A stretch of 7,878 nucleotides of DNA from Cytophagales bacterium (GTDB lineage Bacteria > Bacteroidota > Bacteroidia > Cytophagales > Cyclobacteriaceae), in contig JAGUUF010000381.1 of assembly GCA_020063545.1 (NCBI GenBank), positions 1-7,878 on the forward strand, in the 5' to 3' direction. Shown one piece after another: positions 1 to 5,822 of the stretch (position 1 is the stretch's first letter; each line of letters opens with the position of its first letter). The notes below the pieces were generated by a model. It was not told the DNA's origin and searched no databases. It saw only the letters and a list, made by a program, of their open reading frames with translations. The position numbers and the translations under genes are program-made.

Positions 1-150
1 GATTGCGACAACATTATGCGGATAAAAAGTTTTGGCGCACCCATTCAAACTCAATCTGTTTGCAACCTGCTAAACCGGCTTGGATTTGAAATTGACGTAC
101 TTGAAGAAACTCAACCTGAACTAACCAGAAAACAACACACCCATGGCTAA
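1..150 (+). CDS. C-terminal fragment of an unrecognised protein (5' end outside window)
   Basis: Frame 1 is open from the left edge to a TAA at 148-150, giving the last 49 residues. The visible tail contains the stretch SFGAPIQTQSVCNLLNRLGF followed by an acidic segment (EIDVLEE) and a polar end. It reads like the last helix and strand of a small globular protein, but I cannot assign a family. It is more protein-like than the other two frames: frame 2 stops at 23-25, and frame 3 stops at 87-89 after a less natural composition. Its stop overlaps the next gene's ATG by 8 nt (ATGGCTAA, 143-150), a classic translational-coupling arrangement, so it is probably the upstream cistron of the same operon. 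No function is proposed. Confidence 0.65.
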   Translation, partial: DCDNIMRIKSFGAPIQTQSVCNLLNRLGFEIDVLEETQPELTRKQHTHG

Positions 151-550
151 ACAAATTTTCGTAAACCTTCCGGTAAAAAACCTTAACCGGTCGGTAACCT
201 TTTTTTCAGCGCTCGGCTTTACATTCAACACGCAATTCACTGACGACAAAGCCGCCTGTATGGTTATCAGCGAAAACATTTATGCCATGCTGATTACCGA
301 GCCTTACTTTAAAACGTTCACAAAAAAAGAACTATGCAATGCCCATAAGCACACCGAAGTGCTTATTGCGCTGGATGCCTCAAGCCGCACTGAAGTAGAT
401 GAACTGGTGCGCAAAGCCGTGAAAGCAGACGGAAGTACCTACATGCCTGCCCAGGATCATGGCTGGATGTATGGCCACAGTTTTGCCGACCCGGACGGGC
501 ACCAGTGGGAAATTCTTTTTATGGATGAAAATGAATTAGTTAAGAAGTAA
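143..550 (+). CDS. VOC family protein (glyoxalase/bleomycin-resistance fold)
   Basis: This 135-residue protein has the size and pattern of a single-chain, two-module VOC protein. The first beta-alpha unit opens with IFVNLPVKNLNRSVTFFSAL (about 5-24), where an Asn (N8) sits where glyoxalase I has its first metal ligand. The typical VOC ending DPDGHQWEI lies at 116-124, with Glu123 in the usual last metal-ligand position. It resembles the COG3607-type lactoylglutathione-lyase-like proteins, most of which have no proven substrate, so true glyoxalase activity should not be assumed. The ATG at 143 overlaps the preceding stop, and no Shine-Dalgarno sequence is present. The 28-nt gap to the next gene supports co-transcription. 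It is probably a cytosolic enzyme or binding protein; the fold assignment is strong and the reaction unknown. Confidence 0.9.
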   Translation: MAKQIFVNLPVKNLNRSVTFFSALGFTFNTQFTDDKAACMVISENIYAMLITEPYFKTFTKKELCNAHKHTEVLIALDASSRTEVDELVRKAVKADGSTYMPAQDHGWMYGHSFADPDGHQWEILFMDENELVKK

Positions 551-578
551 TAAATCACTGACATTAACCCAACCAACT

Positions 579-1469
579 ATGGAAACTGCCACAAAACCTG
601 CTATTACCGTTAACACAACAATTAACGCACCGGTTGAAAAAGTATGGGAACTGTGGACGTTGCCACAACACATTACCCGGTGGAACAACGCCTCGGATGA
701 CTGGCACACACCCCATGCCGAAAACGATTTGCGTGTCGGAGGGAAATTCCTTTCGCGAATGGCCGCCCGTGATGGCAGCGTAAGTTTCGATTTTACCGGG
801 ACCTATACCCGTGTGGACAACCACCGGAAAATTGATTATACCCTGACGGATGGGCGTAAGGTATCGGTTACGTTTGAGCCGGGCACTAATCAGACTACCA
901 TTTCCGAAACGTTTGATGCGGAAACCATTCATCCCGTAGAAATGCAGCGCGCGGGCTGGCAGGCTATTCTTGATAACTTTAAAAAATACGTTGAGCTTTT
1001 CTCGAAATTTGAACGGCTTGTGTTTGAAACAACCATTAATGCCCCCGCTGAAACGGTTTACCGTACCATGCTCAGCGAAAAATCATACCGCGAATGGACA
1101 GCAGAATTTAATCCCACTTCACACTACAAAGGCTCCTGGACGAAAGGCTCAAAAATTCTTTTTATAGGAACCAACCAGGAAGGCAAGACAGAAGGCATGG
1201 TGAGCCGCATTGCCGAACTGATACCCAATAAATATGTTTCGATTGAACATTATGGAATGATTAGCGATGGGAACGAGATAACCAGCGGACCGGCAGTTGA
1301 GGATTGGGCGGGCTCGCGTGAAAACTATTCATTTAATGAAGCCAACGGTAAAACGGTGTTGAAAGTAGAGATGGACTCCAATGCCCAATTCAAAGATTAC
1401 TTCACCGAAGCATGGCCGCGTGCCTTAAAAAAACTGAAAGCCATGTGCGAAACCACCCCTAACAACTAA
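579..1469 (+). CDS. Tandem AHSA1-type SRPBCC domain protein
   Basis: At 296 residues the protein is about twice the length of a normal AHSA1-type (activator of Hsp90 ATPase homologue-like) SRPBCC protein. Two copies can be seen. Domain 1 is at about 8-139 and domain 2 at about 145-290. Each opens with the same strand-helix start, TTINAPVEKVW (13-23) and TTINAPAETVY (151-161). Each ends in the long C-terminal helix of the fold (GWQAILDNFKKYVE; EAWPRALKKLKAMCE). SRPBCC domains form a deep hydrophobic pocket and bind lipids or small organic molecules; some are enzymes. Residues 140-145 form only a very short linker. The start is the ATG at 579, after an 18-nt G-free leader and without a Shine-Dalgarno sequence. 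The last two Asn codons and the TAA stop fall in the first unit of the heptamer repeat. The ligand is unknown. Confidence 0.9.
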   Translation: METATKPAITVNTTINAPVEKVWELWTLPQHITRWNNASDDWHTPHAENDLRVGGKFLSRMAARDGSVSFDFTGTYTRVDNHRKIDYTLTDGRKVSVTFEPGTNQTTISETFDAETIHPVEMQRAGWQAILDNFKKYVELFSKFERLVFETTINAPAETVYRTMLSEKSYREWTAEFNPTSHYKGSWTKGSKILFIGTNQEGKTEGMVSRIAELIPNKYVSIEHYGMISDGNEITSGPAVEDWAGSRENYSFNEANGKTVLKVEMDSNAQFKDYFTEAWPRALKKLKAMCETTPNN

Positions 1470-1509
1470 CAACCAACAACTAACAACCAACAACTAACAA
1501 CTAACAACT
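1461..1509 (+). repeat. Seven tandem heptamers AACAAC(T/C) between two genes
   Basis: Seven perfect 7-nt units run without interruption: T, C, T, C, T, T, T at the seventh position. The array begins inside the last codons of the AHSA1-type gene, supplies its stop codon and ends 6 nt before the ATG of the PhnB-like gene. Because the unit length is not a multiple of three, TAA triplets occur in all three frames (1467, 1481, 1495, 1502). The whole stretch 1450-1515 contains no G. It is an unstructured A/C-rich leader of the kind used by Bacteroidota, and the tandem form could change length by replication slippage. Confidence 0.95.
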
Positions 1510-1515
1510 ATCTCC

Positions 1516-1953
1516 ATGGCAACTGTAAGCACGTATCTCAATTTTCCCCGTCAAACCGAGGAAGCATTTAATTTCTACAAATCTGTTTTTGGCGGTGAAT
1601 TCACTGACCCCATCTCCCGGTTCAGCGACATTCCGCCTTCACCCGATGCACCACCCATTGCCGAGGCCGATAAAAACCTGGTAATGCACGTTTGCCTGCC
1701 TATCCTGGGCGGCCATAAACTGATGGGCACCGATGCACCCGAATCGATGGGATTTAAGGTGAACATGGGCAATAATGTGTACATAAACCTTGAACCCGAC
1801 ACGCGCGAAGAAACAAGGCGGTTGTTCAAAGCACTTGCTGCCGGTGGCACTGTTGAAATGGAGTTGCAGGATATGTTTTGGGGTGCATTCTATGGAAGCT
1901 GCCGCGATAAATACGGAGTACAGTGGATGTTTAATTGCGCTTCGAAGGACTAA
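1516..1953 (+). CDS. PhnB-like VOC family protein (single domain)
   Basis: This is a 145-residue VOC-superfamily protein of the PhnB/YjdN-like type (COG2764). The N-terminal signature YLNFPRQTEEAFNFYKSVFG is at about 7-26. A central VMHVCLPI strand carries His58, and the C-terminal signature WGAFYGSCRDKYGVQWMFN is at about 122-140. The family is often labelled 3-demethylubiquinone-9 3-methyltransferase-like from fold similarity. That activity is not established for these short proteins, and the name should not be used here. The start is the ATG at 1516, directly after the heptamer repeat and a TCTCC spacer. The stop is 14 nt before the next ATG, so coupling is likely. It is probably cytosolic. 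Family assignment is confident; substrate and metal dependence are unknown. Confidence 0.92.
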   Translation: MATVSTYLNFPRQTEEAFNFYKSVFGGEFTDPISRFSDIPPSPDAPPIAEADKNLVMHVCLPILGGHKLMGTDAPESMGFKVNMGNNVYINLEPDTREETRRLFKALAAGGTVEMELQDMFWGAFYGSCRDKYGVQWMFNCASKD

Positions 1954-1967
1954 CACAAGCTTTAAGG

Positions 1968-2576
1968 ATGAGAAAAATAGTCATTCTGTCGATGACAACA
2001 TTGGATGGTGTTATGCAGGGACCAGGTAGCCCTGAAGAAGACCCATCAGGCGGCTTTAAATATGGCGGCTGGGTTGCACCTTACGATGACGAAACCTATG
2101 CTACCGCAATACAGGAAGAATTAAAACAACCGGCAGCCTACATTTTGGGAAGAAAAACTTTTGAAATTTGGGAGAATTACTGGCCCGCGCATGCAGCCTT
2201 CTGGCCAGGCATCAATACCGGAAAAAAGTACGTCCTGTCAAAAACCAGGAAAAAGTCGGAATGGAAAAATTCTGTTTTCATCCAATCCGTAGCCGACATA
2301 AAAAAAATAAAAAACTCGAAAGGTCCCGATATTCAGGTTTGGGGCAGCACTGAACTCGTACATTTATTGCTTAAGCATGATCTGGCTGATGAACTGAAGT
2401 TAAAGATTCATCCTTTGATTCTGGGTAAAGGGAAAAAACTGTTTGACAACGGTTCGAAAGCATCAGCATTTACGCTTATTAAAAGTTCCGTTACACCAAC
2501 CGGAGTAATTTTAACACACTATAAGCGTTCCGGTAAAGTGAAGACCGGTACAATTGAAGAATCGGATAAAAAGTAA
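1968..2576 (+). CDS. Dihydrofolate reductase family protein (RibD C-terminal-like, YyaP type)
   Basis: This 202-residue protein belongs to the RibD_C/DHFR-like group. It opens with RKIVILSMTTLDGVMQGPG (2-20), the usual first strand and substrate loop. LGRKTFE follows at 60-66, then KYVLSKT (87-93), then the nucleotide-site-like WGSTEL (125-130) and HPLILGKGKKLF (148-159). These are the landmarks of YyaP/YwjB-type proteins, presumed NAD(P)H-dependent reductases with unproven substrates rather than folate-pathway DHFR. I chose the ATG at 1968 because the family begins at this MRKIV-type sequence. An in-frame TTG at 1935 would add 11 residues and overlap the previous gene. The C-terminus after about 186 is a charged, probably disordered tail. 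The gap to the upstream gene is 14 nt and to the downstream gene 45 nt, fitting the same operon. Confidence 0.9.
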   Translation: MRKIVILSMTTLDGVMQGPGSPEEDPSGGFKYGGWVAPYDDETYATAIQEELKQPAAYILGRKTFEIWENYWPAHAAFWPGINTGKKYVLSKTRKKSEWKNSVFIQSVADIKKIKNSKGPDIQVWGSTELVHLLLKHDLADELKLKIHPLILGKGKKLFDNGSKASAFTLIKSSVTPTGVILTHYKRSGKVKTGTIEESDKK

Positions 2577-2621
2577 AATTACTGCCCGGTTAACTAAAAA
2601 ACACTCTATTAAAAAAATCAC

Positions 2622-3461
2622 ATGACTCACACCAATATTTATCCCTGTTTGTGGTTTAACAACAACGCGAATAAGGTTGTTGAATTCTATTGCTCGGCTT
2701 TTCCGGGTGCGGCCATCGTTGAACAATCAGAACTAGCCACAACCTTTATGGCTGGTGGAACAAAGTTTATGGCCTTGAATGGCGGGCCTTCCTTTAACGT
2801 TAATTCAGCGGTCTCCTATTATGTGTATTGCGGCAGCGAATCCGAAATCAACCGGCTGTACCGTTTACTTTCGGCTGACGGCAATATCCTGATGCCATTA
2901 GATAAATACGACTGGTCGGACAAGTATGCGTGGGTTAGCGACCGGTTTGGGGTAAACTGGCAACTGGATGTTGATCGGATTAATGCGGAGCAAAAAATTG
3001 TTCCCTCCTTGCTTTTTGCCAATGCAAAAAAGGGGCTGGTAAAGGAGGCCATCCGGCATTACACCGGCATTTTCAAAAACTCCAAAATTCTGCTGGAAGC
3101 ACCTTATCCGCCAGAAGCGAAGCAATCCGATGGAAGTTTGCTCTTTGCCCAGGTTAAGCTTAACGGCTTCATTATGAATATGATGAGCAGCCCTGTTCCG
3201 CACGATGCTGACTTTACGGAGGGCAACTCGTTTGTAATCGAATGCGACAGCCAAAATGAAATTGATTACTACTGGAACCGGCTTACCGAAGGCGGGCAGG
3301 AAAGCATGTGCGGGTGGCTGAAAGATAAATTTGGCATTTCCTGGCAGGTTGTTCCCGCCATACTCAGGAAACTGATGAGTGACCCGCAACGGTCACAAAG
3401 GGTAATACAGGCTTTTTTGAAAATGAAAAAGTTCAACATCGAAAAACTACTTTCAGCCTAA
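2622..3461 (+). CDS. Tandem PhnB-like VOC domain protein
   Basis: At 279 residues this is a duplicated PhnB-like protein. Domain 1 (about 5-117) starts with IYPCLWFNNNANKVVEFYCS and ends with DRFGVNWQL (107-115). Domain 2 (about 125-279) starts with KIVPSLLFANAKKGLVKEAI and carries the matching DKFGISWQVVP (235-245). Domain 2 then has the PhnB-type tail, with a DPQRSQRVIQAFLKMKKFNI helix (254-273) that many single-domain PhnB proteins also have. VOC proteins normally build their active site from two beta-alpha-beta-beta-beta modules and often dimerise. A tandem chain could form that dimer internally. The paired motifs suggest an old duplication, since the copies are now quite different. The ATG at 2622 follows a G-free A/T/C leader with no Shine-Dalgarno sequence. 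It is the last gene before the promoter-bearing spacer, and its substrate is unknown. Confidence 0.9.
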   Translation: MTHTNIYPCLWFNNNANKVVEFYCSAFPGAAIVEQSELATTFMAGGTKFMALNGGPSFNVNSAVSYYVYCGSESEINRLYRLLSADGNILMPLDKYDWSDKYAWVSDRFGVNWQLDVDRINAEQKIVPSLLFANAKKGLVKEAIRHYTGIFKNSKILLEAPYPPEAKQSDGSLLFAQVKLNGFIMNMMSSPVPHDADFTEGNSFVIECDSQNEIDYYWNRLTEGGQESMCGWLKDKFGISWQVVPAILRKLMSDPQRSQRVIQAFLKMKKFNIEKLLSA

Positions 3462-3492
3462 CTGGTCAGGAAGAAAGAAATTAAAGTTTACC

Positions 3493-3517
3493 ACCTGCAA
3501 TTGTCTGCAAAGCAGGT
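3493..3517. promoter_or_regulatory. Inverted repeat touching the MATE promoter (candidate operator)
   Basis: A perfect 6-bp inverted repeat, ACCTGC (3493-3498) and GCAGGT (3512-3517), has a 13-nt centre. The right arm ends on the first base of the putative -7 element, and the left arm lies near the expected -33 region. A regulator binding here could block transcription of the MATE gene. There is no T-run after the stem, so an intrinsic terminator for the upstream operon is less likely. Two direct CTGCAA copies (3495, 3505) in the same stretch add to the impression of a binding site, but 6-bp arms can arise by chance. Confidence 0.3.
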
Positions 3518-3524
3518 ACCTTTG
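3517..3524 (+). promoter_or_regulatory. Putative Bacteroidota -7 promoter element TACCTTTG
   Basis: TACCTTTG matches the TAnnTTTG -7 consensus of the Bacteroidota primary sigma factor exactly. It lies in the only intergenic space above 50 nt in the window and points toward the MATE gene, which would give a short 5' leader of roughly 15-20 nt. No convincing -33 TTG/TTTG sits at the usual 17-23 bp distance; the nearest TTG (3501-3503) is only 13 bp upstream. The site is therefore a reasonable but unproven promoter. Confidence 0.5.
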
Positions 3525-3546
3525 AAAACTCAGAACGCCACTATCC

Positions 3547-4974
3547 ATGCAGGAAGAAATACCTACACAACATTCATCAGCTGCGGTGCGTGCATCGCTT
3601 TGGCAGGAACTGAAAAATGCCATGGGCGGCACCGAGGCCGACTATACGCAAATCAACATTAAGCGGGCCATCTTCCTGCTGGCCATACCCATGATCCTCG
3701 AACTGGTCATGGAATCAACCTTTGCCGTGGTGGATATCTTCTTTGTTGGCAAACTCGGCCCATCGGCTGTTGCTACCGTAGGGCTTACCGAAACCTACCT
3801 CTTCCTGTTGTATTCCATAGCGATGGGATTGGCCACAGCGGTAACGGCCATCATTGCGCGAAGAGTGGGTGAAAAAAATAACGAAGAAGCAGGGCGCTCG
3901 GCCATACAATCCATCTTTCTGGGCATACTCGCTTCATTACCCTTTGCCGTTGCCAGGATATTTTATGCAAAAGAACTGCTTCAACTGATGGGAGCTGACG
4001 CATGGGCCCTGAACGAAGGTTACCGCTACACGCAATGGATGCTCGGGGGCAACGCGGTTATCATGTTGTTGTTCATCATCAATGCCGTTTTCCGCGGGGC
4101 CGGTGATGCCGCCATTGCCATGCGCGTATTGTGGATTGCCAACGGGATTAATATTCTGTTGGATCCATTACTGATTTTCGGCTGGGGATTTATTCCGGCT
4201 TTCGGCATTGAAGGTGCCGCCATGGCCACCAACATCGGAAGAGGTACCGGTGTTCTTGTTCAGTTGTACACGCTGTTTCATGGCGGAAAGCACATTAAAG
4301 CTACCTATGCACAACTGGTTTGGGATGCAAAAATCATCCTGAACATTTTCCGAACCTCGCTGGGGGGCATCGGCCAGATGATTGTTGCCATGACCTCGTG
4401 GATTTTCCTGATGCGCATTCTTTCCGAGATCGGCAGTGAAGCCGTTGCCGGCTCAACCATTGCCATCAGGCTGATGATGTTTACCATGATGCCCGCCTGG
4501 GGGTTATCCAATGCTGCGGCTACGCTGGTCGGCCAAAACCTTGGTGCCGGCAACCCTGAACGTGCCGAGTCGGCCGTATGGAAAATCGGCACCTACAATA
4601 TGATTTTCCTGGTGGGCGTTTCGTTTGCTTATTTTTTCTTTAATAATGCGCTCATGTCAATTTTCACAACCGATGCCCAGGTAATTTCTGTTGGGGCCGA
4701 GTGGCTGCGCATTCTCTCCTATTCGCTTTTTGTGTACGGGTGGTGGATGGTTTCGGTGCAGGCGTTTAACGGTGCAGGCGATACGCAAACTCCAACCAAA
4801 ATCAATGTAGTTTTTTTCTGGCTTATCCAGATACCCTTATCATGGTTTTTAGCCATTCAGTTAAACTGGCAGCAATCGGGTGTGTTCTGGGGTGTGTTTA
4901 TTTCCGAAACCTCGGTTGGTTTGTTTACGCTTTGGCTGTTTTCGAGGGGTGGCTGGAAAACGGCTAAAGTGTAA
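3547..4974 (+). CDS. MATE family efflux transporter (12 membrane helices)
   Basis: This 475-residue inner-membrane protein has a hydrophilic N-terminal stretch (1-40) and then about twelve hydrophobic helices, the usual MATE length and layout. MATE proteins export cationic or aromatic compounds in exchange for Na+ or H+. The two six-helix halves show their internal symmetry. FRGAGDA (182-188) in the first half is mirrored by FNGAGDT (407-413) in the second. RRVGEKNNEEAGRSA (105-119) matches GQNLGAGNPERAESA (329-343). LLDPLLIFG (204-212) is another typical MATE stretch. Substrate and coupling ion cannot be told from sequence alone. The ATG at 3547 fits the promoter candidate just upstream. The DUF1801 gene starts 32 nt after its stop, so the two are probably co-transcribed. 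It could supply the export step for whatever the preceding VOC, SRPBCC and reductase genes handle. Confidence 0.95.
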   Translation: MQEEIPTQHSSAAVRASLWQELKNAMGGTEADYTQINIKRAIFLLAIPMILELVMESTFAVVDIFFVGKLGPSAVATVGLTETYLFLLYSIAMGLATAVTAIIARRVGEKNNEEAGRSAIQSIFLGILASLPFAVARIFYAKELLQLMGADAWALNEGYRYTQWMLGGNAVIMLLFIINAVFRGAGDAAIAMRVLWIANGINILLDPLLIFGWGFIPAFGIEGAAMATNIGRGTGVLVQLYTLFHGGKHIKATYAQLVWDAKIILNIFRTSLGGIGQMIVAMTSWIFLMRILSEIGSEAVAGSTIAIRLMMFTMMPAWGLSNAAATLVGQNLGAGNPERAESAVWKIGTYNMIFLVGVSFAYFFFNNALMSIFTTDAQVISVGAEWLRILSYSLFVYGWWMVSVQAFNGAGDTQTPTKINVVFFWLIQIPLSWFLAIQLNWQQSGVFWGVFISETSVGLFTLWLFSRGGWKTAKV

Positions 4975-5006
4975 ATGCTGGTAAGTGAAAAGCAATATTC
5001 TTCGAT

Positions 5007-5813
5007 ATGGCAATCACTAAAAAACGAAACCCATACGGTACCCGGAAGTACAAATCTGTTGACGATTATTTTTCGGATCAACCCGAACCAACAGTAACAC
5101 GACTCAACGAAATGCGGGGCATTATTAAAGCAGCAGCTCCTGAAGCAGAAGAGCTTATTAGTTACAATATGCCGGCATACAAACTCAAAGGAATGCTGGT
5201 GTATTATGCCGGATACAAAAATCATATCGGTTTTTACCCGGCCGGTTCTGTAAAGCAGTTTACCGATAAGCTTAAAGGGTACAAAACCTCGAAGGGCACC
5301 ATTCAGTTTCCTGTCGGTAAAATGATTCCAGTCTCGCTTGTAAAGGCCATTGTAAAAGCCAGGGTGCAGGAGAATCGGGAAAAGCAGGACACCCGAAAAA
5401 AAGTAAGCACTACCAATCTTTCATGGGCGAGGGAAATTCAGGTATACAACAATGCACAAACAACTGAAAACCGGAGAATCTGCAACCTGCTTGCCGGGGA
5501 AATTTGCCGCTGCTTACCCGAAGCCGAAAATAAAATCTGGCACGCACACCCGGTTTGGTTTTTGAATGGAAATCCCATAGTGGGTTACAGTAAATTAAAA
5601 AATTGCATACGGCTGTTATTCTGGAGCGGCCAGTCGTTTGACGAACCTGCCCTTCAACATGAGGGGAGTTTTAAGGCCGCAGAAATACGCTACACTGCTG
5701 CCGGGCAGATAAACAAAAGTGAGTTGAGCAGGTGGCTGAAGAAAGCGAAAGACATCCAGTGGGACTACAAAAACATTGTTAAGCGGAAAGGAAAACTGGT
5801 TCGGTTGCTGTAG
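5007..5813 (+). CDS. Tandem DUF1801 (YdhG-like) domain protein
   Basis: The 268-residue protein holds two DUF1801 domains, a fold related to the frataxin/YdhG-like group and usually found singly in proteins of about 110-140 residues. Domain 1 (about 17-125) has the typical APEAEELISYNMPAYKLKG (44-62), YKNHIGFYP (70-78) and GTIQFPVGKMIP (97-108). Domain 2 (about 148-262) is a divergent copy with LPEAENKIWHAHPVWFLNGN (170-189), NCIRLLFWSGQSF (199-211) and a C-terminal helix-rich KKAKDIQWDYKNIVK. A charged linker (126-147) joins them and is encoded partly by an A7 run. Domain 2 contains no Met codon, so it cannot start alone from an in-frame ATG. The DUF1801 function is not settled; iron or small-molecule binding has been proposed for relatives. 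It lies 32 nt after the MATE gene and ends 9 nt from the converging gene. Confidence 0.88.
   Translation: MAITKKRNPYGTRKYKSVDDYFSDQPEPTVTRLNEMRGIIKAAAPEAEELISYNMPAYKLKGMLVYYAGYKNHIGFYPAGSVKQFTDKLKGYKTSKGTIQFPVGKMIPVSLVKAIVKARVQENREKQDTRKKVSTTNLSWAREIQVYNNAQTTENRRICNLLAGEICRCLPEAENKIWHAHPVWFLNGNPIVGYSKLKNCIRLLFWSGQSFDEPALQHEGSFKAAEIRYTAAGQINKSELSRWLKKAKDIQWDYKNIVKRKGKLVRLL
5396..5402 (+). other. A7 homopolymer at the DUF1801 domain junction
   Basis: Seven A bases follow CG and precede GTAAG, in codon phase CGA AAA AAA GTA. Losing one A (or an equivalent slip of polymerase or ribosome) would give AAG TAA and stop translation right after domain 1, leaving a normal-length single DUF1801 protein of 132 residues. 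The tract is certain; any slippage is inference. Confidence 0.5.
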
Positions 5814-5817
5814 CAAC
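5804..5817. terminator. Weak stem-loop between convergent genes (possible bidirectional terminator)
   Basis: GTTGC (5804-5808) pairs with GCAAC (5813-5817) across TGTA, and the TGTA ends can pair too. The hairpin spans the TAG stop of the DUF1801 gene and lies just beyond the stop of the converging gene, the right place for a shared terminator. The stem is short and only a weak T-rich stretch (GTTATTT) follows on the plus strand, so it may be coincidental. Confidence 0.3.
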
Positions 5818-5822
5818 GTTAT

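Noticed and set aside
564..932. Minus-strand 122-codon frame opposite the AHSA1-type gene
   Set aside because: The plus-strand frame shows clear SRPBCC motifs; the antisense frame has a non-protein-like composition and no motif.
1461..1509. CRISPR array or recombination site at the heptamer repeat
   Set aside because: The 7-nt units are directly tandem, without spacers, and no cas or recombinase gene is nearby.
1511..1953. Ubiquinone-biosynthesis methyltransferase function for the PhnB-like protein
   Set aside because: The short VOC protein has no SAM-binding methyltransferase fold; the label comes from old annotation transfer.
1935..1967. An upstream in-frame TTG start for the RibD_C/DHFR-like gene
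   Set aside because: It would overlap the PhnB-like gene and add 11 residues without family similarity; the ATG at 1968 gives the normal N-terminus.
1871..2148. TAnnTTTT-like strings inside coding regions as internal promoters
   Set aside because: They deviate from TAnnTTTG, lie inside genes and have no gene start at the right distance.
2898..3389. Minus-strand 163-codon frame opposite the tandem PhnB gene
   Set aside because: It is a shadow of a frame with two recognisable PhnB-like domains.
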